Positions 22,211 through 32,140 of a DNA stretch of 64,000 nucleotides are shown here, in pieces. Every line of letters begins with the position of its first letter. Position 1 is the stretch's first letter. The DNA is taken from assembly GCF_025519785.1 (NCBI RefSeq), contig NZ_JAOPKZ010000004.1, positions 1-64,000 of the forward strand. Reading direction: 5' to 3'. The position numbers and the translations under genes are program-made. The DNA is from Staphylococcus marylandisciuri. GTDB lineage: Bacteria > Bacillota > Bacilli > Staphylococcales > Staphylococcaceae. The notes under the pieces are model-generated. The model was not told the DNA's origin, ran no database searches, and worked only from the letters and a program-made list of their open reading frames with translations.

Positions 22211-22544
22211 GTGGTTTTACTGTAATCCGTTTGTTGTCTTGTATATTTGGTAATATGTTATGTATAGTGAGAGAAAGTAAGGTGTAATTATCATATTGTT
22301 GCTTATCAGGAGTATAACTTTGTCAGACTTATTAATAGATCGCACTGCTATTTACTATATGTGAAGAGAATAAGTAGTAATGGTTTAGCCCTATTAATGG
22401 TAAACTCTTCATAGAGCGTAGTTATTTAGACACCTTACATCTGTAATAAGTAAAGTATAAAGAGATAAGACCATGGTCCTATTTCTCGCAAAAGTTGAAG
22501 ACAGGTGTAACTTTCTCATATATAATTGTTCTGAGGTGAAATGA
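22211..22544. other. Non-coding stretch upstream of auxA
   Basis: Separates the divergent 44-aa gene and auxA. It should hold the auxA promoter, which I could not assign with confidence. No other gene or repeat is seen. Confidence 0.5.
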
Positions 22545-23861
22545 ATGTCTTTCCTTAAGAAACACGCCGAAATAATATATAGCTATATTATAGGACTTGT
22601 AGCTTTTTTAATCGGCCTTATTATATTTTTAAACTTATCATATATACATAGCTTAAATGGTAAAGATAAGATTAGTTTGCATATCGACGATACATGGGAC
22701 TTCGTCAATGCATTCTTTGCTGAAATCTTGAGAGTTATGAGTATATTTATAGGTAGTTTTCCTGTTGTCAGTGCGATATTAATCATATTATTTGGTCTAT
22801 TGCTCATAGGCATTGGCACGTTGCTGTATAGGTCAACGGCATATGATTATGATATCTCCATATTCTTTTTAGTTATCGGAATATTATTCTTTTTAATAAC
22901 TCTTGTCCTCATGACGCAAGTCTATAGTTTCTTTGCGGTAGTTTTTGTCATTCCATTTGTTATTCATATCGGTTATATCGTCTATAAAGATGAGTTAGAT
23001 AGCCATCATCGAAAATATCATTATCTTTGGATTATCTTTGCTTACGGTTTAGCTTATCTTATCACTCAAGTTGTGCTATATGGCCGTATAGATAGTAATG
23101 ACATTATTCCTATTGATATTATTAGTGTCAATACGTTCTTTCTCATCATGTGGTTATTAGGTCAAATGTCTATTTGGAATTTCCTCTTCCTTCGTCGCTC
23201 TTTACCGCTTACTAAACAAGAATTAGGAGAGGAAGAACCTGAGTTATCAAGAACACAAAAAGACTCAGTGACGAGTCAAACGAAAGAACGCATTAAACAT
23301 CTGCAAGATAAAACGAATGAATTCACTCACAACACACGGCGCAGTATGGATTTAGAGAAAATGCGCAATAAAAAGAATCAGTTTGTTGATAAATGGAAAA
23401 AACGAATTGATATACAAGAAGATGATGTTCCTAACTGGATGAAACGACCTAAGTGGCTTAAAACGCTATATGTAGAACTCATTTGTGGCGCTATTATGTT
23501 GTTCTTCACACTCATTGAATTCAATAACCGCAACTCTTTATTTATGTCTGGTAAATGGGATTTATCGGAAACACAATACGTCGTCGAGTGGATCACATTA
23601 TTACTATTAATGTTCGTCATGATTGCTTACATCATCACTACGTTAACAAATTACTTTAAGCGACAATTGTACTATTTACATTTATTTATAATCAGTGGTT
23701 TATTCTTTAAATTAATCACTGAATTCATCAATATTATGATACATGGCCAATTGTTTTCTACGTTTATCACTCCAATTCTTTTTATTATGCTAATAGCAGT
23801 TATAGTAGCGTTCGTAATTAAATTGAGAGAACCTGATAAAAACAATAGATCGTTGAAATAA
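22545..23861 (+). CDS. auxA: Membrane protein AuxA
   Basis: A 438-aa multi-pass membrane protein. It has about six hydrophobic segments in residues 10-215, a charged cytoplasmic-type linker (about 225-300, rich in Lys, Glu and Arg), then about four more hydrophobic segments to the C-terminus. Its place between the ykoEDC transporter and the RlmI-like gene matches SAUSA300_0980 of S. aureus, named AuxA, an auxiliary factor that affects beta-lactam resistance through lipoteichoic acid stability. The name is given from synteny and overall architecture, not from a known active site. The ATG follows GAGGTG. Confidence 0.75.
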   Translation: MSFLKKHAEIIYSYIIGLVAFLIGLIIFLNLSYIHSLNGKDKISLHIDDTWDFVNAFFAEILRVMSIFIGSFPVVSAILIILFGLLLIGIGTLLYRSTAYDYDISIFFLVIGILFFLITLVLMTQVYSFFAVVFVIPFVIHIGYIVYKDELDSHHRKYHYLWIIFAYGLAYLITQVVLYGRIDSNDIIPIDIISVNTFFLIMWLLGQMSIWNFLFLRRSLPLTKQELGEEEPELSRTQKDSVTSQTKERIKHLQDKTNEFTHNTRRSMDLEKMRNKKNQFVDKWKKRIDIQEDDVPNWMKRPKWLKTLYVELICGAIMLFFTLIEFNNRNSLFMSGKWDLSETQYVVEWITLLLLMFVMIAYIITTLTNYFKRQLYYLHLFIISGLFFKLITEFINIMIHGQLFSTFITPILFIMLIAVIVAFVIKLREPDKNNRSLK

Positions 23862-23946
23862 TTTAATCTAATAGTGTGTTCTATCGAATATTGTTATTGG
23901 GTGAGATGGCACGCGAGGCAATCATACACAACGTTGATTAAAAAGC

Positions 23947-23994
23947 GGGAGCGGGACAGAAATCTTTTTATTCAAATTAGGTTTCTGTCCCGCT
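23947..23994. repeat. Palindromic intergenic repeat 4
   Basis: A single GGGAGCGGGACAGAAATC ... GTTTCTGTCCCGCT palindrome with a following T run, about 85 bases after auxA. It may act as the auxA terminator. The rest of the 23.86-24.3 kb gap is non-coding; it includes a 7-bp inverted repeat TGTTATC/GATAACA near 24240-24262 of unknown role. Confidence 0.8.
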
Positions 23995-24364
23995 ATTTTT
24001 TTAAATTTGGATCTCTAAAACTTAAGTCGAAACGAGATCTTAGACAAGCGCGAAGAAAATACAACTTAAACTTTAAGTAATCAGATCTTTTTACCGATTA
24101 ACAACAAAGGATAGAGTACTCGTCCATGAAACTCATAACAGTACTTCTTAGGGGAACATACTGAGAGATATTTAATTTGACTTATAAATTGCAATGGCAT
24201 TTAATTACATGTCGTGAACGCTCTGAGAGAGAATACGATTGTTATCGCTAATTGAGATAACATACGATTGCGTTTACAAGTATTCGGTGCTAAGTTGATG
24301 TGTTAAAATATTAATTAATTATAGTTTATCTAGCGTATTATTCAGTTATTGAGATTAAAGTCAA

Positions 24365-24396
24365 ACCTTTCTCCGCCACTAAGAAAGGTTTTTTAA
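24365..24396 (+). terminator. Terminator hairpin with C-rich loop
   Basis: AACCTTTCT and AGAAAGGTT pair around a CCGCCACTA loop and are followed by TTTTTT. It lies about 120 bases before the RlmI-like gene and more than 500 bases after auxA, so it may end a short independent transcript. Confidence 0.7.
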
Positions 24397-24515
24397 AATG
24401 GTAATCAATGATTATGATAGTGGATAATTCAATGGTGCCTTTATGTACTATTATTAACAACCCAGATGTGCCAGTCTGAATTGATATGAATCTAAGATTA
24501 GAAAAAGGAGTGAAG

Positions 24516-25691
24516 ATGAAAGTGAAAAAAGCAGTGTTAAACAGGGGCAAGGAAACGAAATATCTCAACCATTATCCTCTTGTTGAAGAAAATGATTTGT
24601 ATGACTACGACCATCTGAAAGAAGGAGAGCTCTTTCAAATTGTAGACCATCGAAATAAATATGTAGGAACGGCTTACGTAGGATTTCAACATAAAGGTAT
24701 AGGTTGGATAATTAGCTACGATGCTCAAGTCAATATCGACGCATCTTTCTTTGAAACATTATTTCTGCAAGCTAAAGCAGAACGTGAATATTTCTATAAT
24801 ATCGACGGTACTAATGCCTTTCGACTATTTAATGCGGAAGGAGATGGCATTGGTGGGTTAACGATAGATAATTATAATGGACATCTACTTATTCAATGGT
24901 ACTCTAAAGGTATTTACAAATTTAGATACCTTATTCTTCAAGCCATGCGAAATGTATTTCAATTTACTTCTATTTATGAAAAAATGCGTTTTTCTAATCA
25001 TCCTTATGAAGGTGGTTTTGTAGAAGGGCGCGAACCGGAATTTCCAATTGTGATTGAGGAAAACTTCACTTTCTACAATATCAATCTCGATGATGGCATG
25101 ATGACAGGATTATTCTTAGATCAGAAAGAAGTTCGTAAAAAGTTACGTGATCAGTTTGTTGACGGCAGAGATGTACTGAATTTATTCAGTTACACAGGAG
25201 CTTTCTCTGTAGTCTCAGCTAAAAGAGCTAACTCAACTACCAGTGTAGATTTAGCAAACCGCTCTCGAGAGTTAACTGAGGAGAACTTTGGTGTAAACGG
25301 CATTGACCCTCAAACACAATATATTTATGTGATGGATACTTTTGATTACTTTAAATACGCTAAACGCCATCATATAAGTTACGATACGATAGTCATTGAT
25401 CCTCCTAGCTTCGCACGTAACAAGAAGAAAACTTTTTCAGTATTGAAAGATTACGACAAGTTGATCTCCAATGCTTTAGATATCATACGGCCTGATGGTA
25501 ACTTACTACTTTGTACAAACCACAGTGAATTCACGAAAAAGCAATTTAAGAAAGTCATTCAAGCTACGCTTGCTCAACATAATAGAGCATATGAAATTGT
25601 AGAAGTAATGGGCCTACCTAAAGATTTTAAGACTCACCCTCATTACAAACCTTCAAAGTATTTAAAAGCAATTTTCATTCAACTTAAATAA
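24516..25691 (+). CDS. RlmI-like class I rRNA methyltransferase
   Basis: A 391-aa SAM-dependent methyltransferase of the RlmI/YwbD family, which methylates cytosine C5 in 23S rRNA in E. coli. The N-terminal part looks like a PUA-type RNA-binding domain, followed by a central RlmI-like domain (GDGIGGLTIDNYNG). The Rossmann methyltransferase has LNLFSYTGAFSV for SAM binding and the IDPPSFARNKKK motif. The ATG at 24516 follows AAAAAGGAGTGA; an in-frame ATG at 24486 precedes that ribosome site. The target nucleotide in this organism is inferred from the family. Confidence 0.88.
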   Translation: MKVKKAVLNRGKETKYLNHYPLVEENDLYDYDHLKEGELFQIVDHRNKYVGTAYVGFQHKGIGWIISYDAQVNIDASFFETLFLQAKAEREYFYNIDGTNAFRLFNAEGDGIGGLTIDNYNGHLLIQWYSKGIYKFRYLILQAMRNVFQFTSIYEKMRFSNHPYEGGFVEGREPEFPIVIEENFTFYNINLDDGMMTGLFLDQKEVRKKLRDQFVDGRDVLNLFSYTGAFSVVSAKRANSTTSVDLANRSRELTEENFGVNGIDPQTQYIYVMDTFDYFKYAKRHHISYDTIVIDPPSFARNKKKTFSVLKDYDKLISNALDIIRPDGNLLLCTNHSEFTKKQFKKVIQATLAQHNRAYEIVEVMGLPKDFKTHPHYKPSKYLKAIFIQLK

Positions 25692-25747
25692 AATTTGTAA
25701 ATTCGGGTAAGTAAGCATGTGAAACTATTGATTGAGGAGCGATATTA

Positions 25748-26290
25748 ATGAGTTTTAAAAATAAAATTACTAACGACGTTACGAACAAAATAGGTAGTAA
25801 AGTATTAAATATGGAAGAAATTAAGGATAAAAGTAACATTCCGACTTCGGAACACGAATTAAATGAACGTCATAAACGAGCGTTGTCACTAATTAAGAAA
25901 AAGTCACTTCTGTCTTCAAGTATGAGCGTTGTACCTATACCGGGACTTGATTTTGGTGTCGATATCAAGTTAATGAGAGATATCATTGAAGACCTAAACA
26001 AACTTTATGGATTAGATCATAAACAAGTCAACTCTCTAGGAGACGATACTAAGCAACGAATTCTTTCTGCAGCAGCAATACAAGGTAGTCAGTTTGTTGG
26101 AAAGAAAGTATCGAACGCAATCCTTAAAGTAGTGATTAGAGATGTGGCTAAACGCGCTGCAGCGAAACAGACTAAGTGGTTCCCAGTGGTTGGACAAGCA
26201 ATATCAGCTTCAATTAGCTTTTATTTTATGAAAAAATTAGGCGAAGATCATATGCAGAAATGCGAAAATGTTATTAAATCACTTTGGTAG
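25748..26290 (+). CDS. Unknown protein, DUF697-like
   Basis: A 180-aa protein I cannot name. The first ~60 residues are charged and helical. The second part has mildly hydrophobic helices with VVPIPGLDFGVDIKLMRDI (about residues 57-75) and WFPVVGQAISASISFYFMKK (about 146-165), which recalls the C-terminal helical domain of DUF697 and YcjF-type or IRG-type proteins. No GTPase P-loop is present. It stands alone between the RlmI-like gene and ptsHI, with GAGGAGCG before the ATG. It could be a membrane-associated stress protein; this is a guess from fold resemblance only. Confidence 0.6.
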   Translation: MSFKNKITNDVTNKIGSKVLNMEEIKDKSNIPTSEHELNERHKRALSLIKKKSLLSSSMSVVPIPGLDFGVDIKLMRDIIEDLNKLYGLDHKQVNSLGDDTKQRILSAAAIQGSQFVGKKVSNAILKVVIRDVAKRAAAKQTKWFPVVGQAISASISFYFMKKLGEDHMQKCENVIKSLW

Positions 26291-26450
26291 TGAAAACAGT
26301 TTCATAAATAGGTGAAATCTTCTATAAATGTTATAACAACTAGGGTTTAACGAATTGAATTTAAATTCAGATTTTGGTAATGTTTACTTATAAGGCTAAG
26401 AAAGTTTTATATCATCGAACGATTTTACTATACGAAGGAGACAGCGGATT

Positions 26451-26717
26451 ATGGAACAGAAATCATATGTAATTATCGACGAAACAGGCATTCATGCACG
26501 TCCGGCTACAATGCTTGTACAAACAGCTTCTAAGTTTGATTCAGATATTCAATTAGAGTACAACGGTAAGAAGGTTAATTTAAAATCTATTATGGGGGTT
26601 ATGAGCTTAGGTGTAGGTAAAGATGCAGAGATAACTATCTATGCTGATGGTAGCGATGAAGGCGATGCTATTGAGGCAATCACAGAAATATTATCTAAAG
26701 AAGGTTTAACAGAATAA
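26451..26717 (+). CDS. ptsH: Phosphocarrier HPr
   Basis: HPr (88 aa), the general phosphocarrier of the sugar phosphotransferase system. The phosphoryl-accepting His15 lies in [12 protein letters not shown], and Ser46, the HPr kinase site, lies in [13 protein letters not shown]. Phospho-Ser46 HPr is the co-repressor of CcpA in Firmicutes. GAAGGAG lies before the ATG. One base separates it from ptsI, so the two form an operon. Confidence 0.98.
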   Translation: MEQKSYVIIDETGIHARPATMLVQTASKFDSDIQLEYNGKKVNLKSIMGVMSLGVGKDAEITIYADGSDEGDAIEAITEILSKEGLTE

Positions 26718-26718
26718 T

Positions 26719-28434
26719 ATGTCTAAACGTCTTACTGGCATAGCTGCTTCTGATGGTGTAGCTATAGCACGAGCATATTTACTTGTTGAACCAGATTTAT
26801 CCTTTGAAAATGACAAGGTTGCTCAAGTAGAGCCCGAATTAGATAAATTTCGAGATGCTATCAATACTTCTAAGATAGAATTAACTAAGATTCGTAACAA
26901 TGCTGAAAAGAACATTGGCCCAGATAAAGCGGCGATATTTGATGCGCACTTACTTATTCTCGACGATCCTGAGATAATTAAACCAGTCGAAGATAAGATA
27001 ACGCACGATCAGGTCAATGCACCTACAGCTTTAACCGAAGTCACTTCTCAATTTGTAACGATATTTGAATCTATGGACAATGAATATATGAAAGAACGTG
27101 CTGCAGATGTACGAGATGTTTCTAAACGTGTGTTAGCACATATCTTAGGTGTCGAGTTACCTAATCCTAGCATGATAGATGAGAACGTCGTGATTATTGG
27201 TAATGATTTAACACCGTCAGATACCGCTCAACTCAACAAGCAATATGTACAAGGGTTTGTAACTAACATTGGTGGTAGAACATCTCACTCAGCTATCATG
27301 AGTCGTTCTATGGAAATTGCTTCAGTCGTTGGTACACATACCATCACTCAAGAAGTCCAACAGGGAGACATGGTTATTGTAGATGGACTGACTGGCGAAG
27401 TTATTATCAACCCTACTGACGATGAAGTTATTGCTTATGAAAATAAAAGAGAACGGTTCTTCAAAGATAAAGAAGAGTTAAAGAAACTGAAAGATGAAGA
27501 AACTGTTACAGTAGATGGCGTTCACGCTGAGCTAGCAGCTAATATTGGTACATCAGAAGATTTAACAGGTGTTATTGATAATGGCGCTGAAGGTATCGGT
27601 TTATATCGAACAGAGTTTCTCTATATGGGTAGAGATGAAATGCCTTCAGAAGACGAGCAATTTGAAGCGTATAAGACTGTGCTAGAGCAAATGGAGAATA
27701 AGCGCGTAGTCGTTCGTACTTTAGATATTGGTGGAGATAAAGAGCTGCCATATTTAAACCTACCGAAAGAAATGAATCCATTTCTTGGCTACAGAGCGAT
27801 ACGCTTATGTCTCAATCAACCTGAGATCTTCCGTCCACAACTGCGTGCGCTATTAAGAGCATCTACTTATGGCAAACTAAGTATCATGTTCCCTATGGTA
27901 GCAACTTTACAAGAGTTTAGAGATGCAAAACGTATTCTTAATGAAGAGAAGGCTAATTTACAACAAGAAGGTGTAGAAGTAGCAGAAGATATAGAACTTG
28001 GTATCATGGTAGAAATTCCTGCAACGGCAGCTTTAGCTGATATATTTGCTAAAGAAGTTGACTTCTTTAGTATAGGTACGAATGACCTTATACAATATAC
28101 GATGGCTGCTGATAGAATGTCTGAGCGTGTGTCATACCTATATCAACCTTACAACCCATCTATCTTAAGATTAGTCAAACAAGTTATAGATGCTTCTCAT
28201 AAGGAAGGTAAATGGACAGGTATGTGTGGCGAAATGGCAGGAGACGAAACTGCTATACCATTATTATTAGGGTTAGGACTAGATGAATTTTCAATGAGTG
28301 CTACCTCTATATTAAAAGCTCGCCGACAAATTATGAGTTTGAGTCAGAACGAAATGCGTGAATTAGCTCATCGCGCACTTGATTGCACTTCGGCTGACGA
28401 AGTACAGACACTCGTACAATCATATGTGAAGTAG
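26719..28434 (+). CDS. ptsI: PTS enzyme I
   Basis: Phosphoenolpyruvate-protein phosphotransferase (571 aa), which passes phosphate from PEP to HPr. The active-site His lies in [13 protein letters not shown] (about residue 190), and the PEP-binding C-terminal barrel has [12 protein letters not shown] and the catalytic Cys in GMCGEMAGD. Full length. The second gene of ptsHI, followed by a strong terminator. Confidence 0.98.
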   Translation: MSKRLTGIAASDGVAIARAYLLVEPDLSFENDKVAQVEPELDKFRDAINTSKIELTKIRNNAEKNIGPDKAAIFDAHLLILDDPEIIKPVEDKITHDQVNAPTALTEVTSQFVTIFESMDNEYMKERAADVRDVSKRVLAHILGVELPNPSMIDENVVIIGNDLTPSDTAQLNKQYVQGFVTNIGGRTSHSAIMSRSMEIASVVGTHTITQEVQQGDMVIVDGLTGEVIINPTDDEVIAYENKRERFFKDKEELKKLKDEETVTVDGVHAELAANIGTSEDLTGVIDNGAEGIGLYRTEFLYMGRDEMPSEDEQFEAYKTVLEQMENKRVVVRTLDIGGDKELPYLNLPKEMNPFLGYRAIRLCLNQPEIFRPQLRALLRASTYGKLSIMFPMVATLQEFRDAKRILNEEKANLQQEGVEVAEDIELGIMVEIPATAALADIFAKEVDFFSIGTNDLIQYTMAADRMSERVSYLYQPYNPSILRLVKQVIDASHKEGKWTGMCGEMAGDETAIPLLLGLGLDEFSMSATSILKARRQIMSLSQNEMRELAHRALDCTSADEVQTLVQSYVK

Positions 28435-28468
28435 ATTGACAACTCAATTTAATAAACTATAGCTCTTC

Positions 28469-28524
28469 AAAAGCTCCCCTCATAGTGTTCATTGTTAATG
28501 AAAGCTGTGAAGGGAGCTTTTTTA
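28469..28524 (+). terminator. Terminator of ptsHI
   Basis: Arms AGCTCCCCTCA and TGAAGGGAGCT, with further weak pairing inside, followed by TTTTTTA, 35 bases after the ptsI stop. Confidence 0.85.
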
Positions 28525-28573
28525 TATCCTCTGTAGTGTAGTTAAGTAACCATCATCTCAATTAGAATTGAAG

Positions 28574-28623
28574 GAAGCGGGACAGAAATCTTTTAGTAAA
28601 ATTAGATTTCTCTCCCGCTCCCC
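28574..28623. repeat. Palindromic intergenic repeat 5
   Basis: A short, partly diverged GAAGCGGGACAGAAATC ... GATTTCTCTCCCGCTCCC palindrome between convergent ptsI and the glutaredoxin-like gene. The rest of this 350-base gap contains only the ptsHI terminator. Confidence 0.75.
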
Positions 28624-28787
28624 TGTGGTTCTATAAAATTTAAACTATAATGACGACCATTTACAACTTTTTATACATAAGTAGAAAGAGAAATGATGAG
28701 TTTCTTATAGCGGTTTGACAGTGTCATGATTTCTACCAGATCTTCTGTATATTAGATTTTCACTTAAGGAAAAACTCGGGTGTTAAC

Positions 28788-29018
28788 CTAATTAATATTA
28801 AAAGCTTTATTGATTTTATCCATATCGACAGAATACATCGGTTCGTTATCAAGCAGTACAAAAGGTGTGGCGAAAGCATCATAATCAATCATTTCGTTAC
28901 GATAAGGGGGATGGTTGATATTCTTTTCAGTGTAATCAACGTGATGCTCGCTTAAATAATTTTTGAGAAATGTACAAGGCGGGCAATCATCCTGGGTGTA
29001 GATAACGATTTCGCTCAT
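28788..29018 (-). CDS. Glutaredoxin-like / NrdH-type thiol redox protein
   Basis: A 76-aa thioredoxin-fold protein with active site DDCPPCTFLKNYL (CPPC at residues 12-15) and the cis-proline loop ATPF. CPPC differs from the CPYC of classic glutaredoxins and the CxQC of NrdH, so its electron donor and targets cannot be inferred. It is monocistronic, with GGAGGA before the ATG. A gene in the same place, upstream of cydAB, is present in other staphylococci. Confidence 0.85.
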   Translation of the reverse strand: MSEIVIYTQDDCPPCTFLKNYLSEHHVDYTEKNINHPPYRNEMIDYDAFATPFVLLDNEPMYSVDMDKINKAFNIN

Positions 29019-29198
29019 TAGTTAATCCTCCTCCAATTTCAAGTAGGCTCAGTTTATCACATTTAGTAGTACAGAGAAACTAGCAGATTCAATTTTACTT
29101 TTTAGTTTAGTAAAAGCGAGCGTTTGCATTAACTTAGTGTGCTCGTAACGAGAATAGTACAAGAGGCTGGGTCATAATGGTTTTTGACGAGAGAGAAA

Positions 29199-29611
29199 GA
29201 GGCTGGGACATAAATCCCAGCCTCTTCAATATCTCGGCAGTAGATGACTGATTTGAAAATGCGCTTGTATCAAGCTTTTTTCAATTCTAGTCATCCTTGC
29301 CGGGGTGGGACTACGAAATCTTTTTGTTCAAATTAGATTTCTGTCCCGCTCCCTTCAACATCTCGGCAGTAGATGACTGATTTGAAAACGCGCTTGTATC
29401 AAGCTTTTTTCAATTCTAGTCATCTTTGCCGGGGCGGGGCTACGAAATCTTTTTGTTCAAATTAGATTTCTGTCCCGCTCCCTTCAACATCTCGGCAGTA
29501 GATGACTGATTTGAAAATGCACTTGTATCAAGCTTTTTTCAATTCTAGTCATCCTTGTCGGGGCGGGACTACGAAATCCTTTTATTCAAATTAGATTTCT
29601 GTCCCGCTCCC
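29199..29611 (+). repeat. Triplicated hairpin repeat, cluster 6
   Basis: Three tandem copies of a ~129-bp unit, starting near 29225, 29354 and 29483. Each has TTCAACATCTCGGCAGTAG, the nested hairpin and the palindrome ending GTCCCGCTCCC. They lie in the 740-base gap between the divergent glutaredoxin-like gene and cydA. The remaining sequence up to 29759 should contain the cydA promoter, which I could not place. Confidence 0.9.
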
Positions 29612-29759
29612 ATTTAGATGTGGCTCTGACTGTTACCTTTTTGATAGTCAAAGAAATGTCATTTAATTAGTGAACAGAATAATTTAATTTGAGTTTTTAT
29701 AATTATATAATCCAAAGTATAAGTTGAGTTAAATAGAAATTTATTATTTAGGTGATAGG

Positions 29760-31112
29760 ATGAATTCAATAGAAATTGCTCGCTTACTTACGGGAATGAC
29801 GTTAGCAGTTCATATCATATTCGCCACTATTGGTGTTGGTATGCCGCTGATGTTTGCTATAGCTGAATTTCTCGGCATCAAGAAAAACGATGCTGAATAT
29901 TTAACTTTAGCGCGACGCTGGGTTAAGGGGTATACCATTACAGTAGCAGTTGGTGTTGTAACTGGTACGATTATCGGTTTGCAACTTTCTCTATTGTGGC
30001 CTTCCTTTATGAAGATAGGAGGTCATGTTATCGCGTTACCTCTATTTATGGAGACATTCGCTTTCTTCTTTGAAGCTATATTTCTGAGCATTTATTTATA
30101 CACTTGGGACCGTTTCAAAAGCCAATGGACACATCTCATTATTAGTATACCAGTCATACTGGGCGGTTCATTCTCAGCTCTCTTCATTACTTCAGTGAAT
30201 TCGTTTATGAATACGCCAGCAGGTTTTGAAATGAAACATGGACGGATGGTTAATGTTGAGCCATGGGCAGCCATGCTTAACGATTCATTCTTAGTACGTT
30301 CCTTTCATGTTGTAGCAACTGCTTTAATGACTATGGCTTTTGTGCTCGCCGCTATAGCCGCGTTTAAGTTGCTTAAGAATAAATTTAAGAAAGACACTTC
30401 TTATCATAAAAAAGCATTAAAACTAACAATGATATTAGGACTAATCTTCACTATCGGTTCAATGATAGCAGGTGATGCTTCTGCCAAATTCTTGCATCAA
30501 GAGCAACCAGAAAAATTAGCAGCATACGAATGGCACTACGATACTGCTAGTCAGGCTGATCTGGTATTCTTCGGCATTTTAGATGAACATAAACAGGAAG
30601 TCTCAGGTGCAATTAAAATACCAGGGTTACTTAGTTTTCTCGCTGATAATAACGTGAATACTAAAGTAAAGGGAATGAATGATTTCAAGTCTAACGAATT
30701 GCCACCGATGATAGTACATTACTATTTCGATCTTATGGTAACAATGGGTGTCTTTTGCTTTATCGTATCAGCCATCTTCATATTGACAAGGTTATTCAAA
30801 CGCTTAAGAACATGGACTTATTCAAGAATAATGTTATATCTAGGAGTATTGACCGGTCCAGCTGCATTATTAGCTATCGAATTTGGTTGGTTCTTAACCG
30901 AACAAGGTCGTCAACCATGGATCATTAGAGGATACATGAAAGTAGCTCAAGCAGCCACGGAAGCAGGTGGGCTTACGCTCGTGAGTATTCTGTTTGGCGT
31001 CCTCTATCTCGTATTATTATTTACTTCAGCCTATGTTATTATTCGTATGTTTAAAGACAAACCAGCTTACGAACTAATTGAAGAACTTTCCTCGAAAAGA
31101 GGTGATGCTTAG
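29760..31112 (+). CDS. cydA: Cytochrome bd-type quinol oxidase subunit I CydA
   Basis: Subunit I (450 aa) of the bd-type terminal oxidase, which oxidises menaquinol and reduces O2 at the membrane without proton pumping. About nine transmembrane helices are visible. The strongly conserved GRQPW motif is in EQGRQPWIIRGYMK, and heme-ligand candidates are His18 in LAVHIIFA and the Met in FEMKHGR-like loops. It is the short form without the C-terminal Q-loop insertion of E. coli, as usual in Firmicutes. AGGTGATAGG precedes the ATG. The stop overlaps cydB by one base. Confidence 0.95.
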   Translation: MNSIEIARLLTGMTLAVHIIFATIGVGMPLMFAIAEFLGIKKNDAEYLTLARRWVKGYTITVAVGVVTGTIIGLQLSLLWPSFMKIGGHVIALPLFMETFAFFFEAIFLSIYLYTWDRFKSQWTHLIISIPVILGGSFSALFITSVNSFMNTPAGFEMKHGRMVNVEPWAAMLNDSFLVRSFHVVATALMTMAFVLAAIAAFKLLKNKFKKDTSYHKKALKLTMILGLIFTIGSMIAGDASAKFLHQEQPEKLAAYEWHYDTASQADLVFFGILDEHKQEVSGAIKIPGLLSFLADNNVNTKVKGMNDFKSNELPPMIVHYYFDLMVTMGVFCFIVSAIFILTRLFKRLRTWTYSRIMLYLGVLTGPAALLAIEFGWFLTEQGRQPWIIRGYMKVAQAATEAGGLTLVSILFGVLYLVLLFTSAYVIIRMFKDKPAYELIEELSSKRGDA

Positions 31113-32128
31113 TGGATTACGCTCAAATTGGAATCTTAGTCTTATGGATATTCTTATTTTGCTACATTATCGTAGCTTCAATTGATTTTGGTGCGGGTTT
31201 CTTCACGTTACACGCTAAGATTACACACCAAGATAAACGCGTTAACCATCTTATTGCTAGATATTTAAATCCAGTTTGGGAAGTAACTAACGTCTTCTTC
31301 GTATTTTTCTTCGTAGGATTAGTTGGTTTCTTTCCAGATACAGCAAAGTATATGGGGACGGTACTGTTATTGCCAGCTTCAATTTCGCTCATTCTGTTAT
31401 CGATTAGAGGAAGCTTTTATGCTTTTGAGAATTACGGGCCTGATACGAAATTACAATGGCTTGCAATGTATGCTTTAGCGGGGTTATTTATTCCTGCTTC
31501 ATTAGCTACCGCATTAACTATTTCAGAAGGAGGATATATCACTAAGCATGGTGACCATTTAGATTTGAAATGGGCTGAACTCTTTCTCAGTCCCTTCTCA
31601 TGGTCTGTAGTATTTCTAGCTATAATAACTGTGCTGTATATATCATCGGGCTTTTTAACTTTCTATGCTTCACGAGCTGAAGATTGGAGAGCATATAAGC
31701 TCGTACGATATTGGTTTATATTCTGGGGACCACCTATGATAGCCATGTCCTTGTTTGTATTTCTAACGCTAAGAATTCAGAACAGAGCCCATTTCTTAAC
31801 GGCAGTACAAGATTATTGGTATATGTTTGTCATTAGTTTCATCTGCTTTATAGTGGCGCTCATATTAACTTTAGCTAGAAAAGCTCATGGTGTTGCCTTT
31901 ATCATGGTAATCTTACAAATGTTCTTTGCTTTCTTCGGATATGGCATAAGTAAATTACCATATTTACTTTATCCCTACGTCACTATTGACCACGGCGCTG
32001 CAAATGGCGCGATGGCATTAGCATTAATTATCGCATTTATTGCAGGTCTAGTACTACTTATACCATCATTGTTATTATTAATGCGTTTATTTGTTTTTGA
32101 TAAGGATTACGTAAAAGGAAAAAAATAA
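31112..32128 (+). CDS. cydB: Cytochrome bd-type quinol oxidase subunit II CydB
   Basis: Subunit II (338 aa) of the bd oxidase, a membrane protein with about eight to nine helices that stabilises heme binding in subunit I. The family features near the start, IVASIDFGAGFFTL and the NPVWEVTNVFFVFFFVG region, are present. The start codon is GTG, overlapping the cydA stop (TAGTG), so translation is coupled. A 17-bp inverted repeat follows 12 bases after the stop. Confidence 0.94.
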   Translation: MDYAQIGILVLWIFLFCYIIVASIDFGAGFFTLHAKITHQDKRVNHLIARYLNPVWEVTNVFFVFFFVGLVGFFPDTAKYMGTVLLLPASISLILLSIRGSFYAFENYGPDTKLQWLAMYALAGLFIPASLATALTISEGGYITKHGDHLDLKWAELFLSPFSWSVVFLAIITVLYISSGFLTFYASRAEDWRAYKLVRYWFIFWGPPMIAMSLFVFLTLRIQNRAHFLTAVQDYWYMFVISFICFIVALILTLARKAHGVAFIMVILQMFFAFFGYGISKLPYLLYPYVTIDHGAANGAMALALIIAFIAGLVLLIPSLLLLMRLFVFDKDYVKGKK

Positions 32129-32140
32129 AATTTAATTTAT

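Noticed and set aside
23874..24080. 68-aa plus-strand reading frame after auxA
   Set aside because: It contains the palindromic repeat at 23947-23994 and lacks a ribosome site and protein-like composition.
29199..29611. Tandem repeats as a CRISPR array
   Set aside because: Units are about 129 bp with no unique spacers, and no cas genes are near. They are copies of the composite intergenic repeat.
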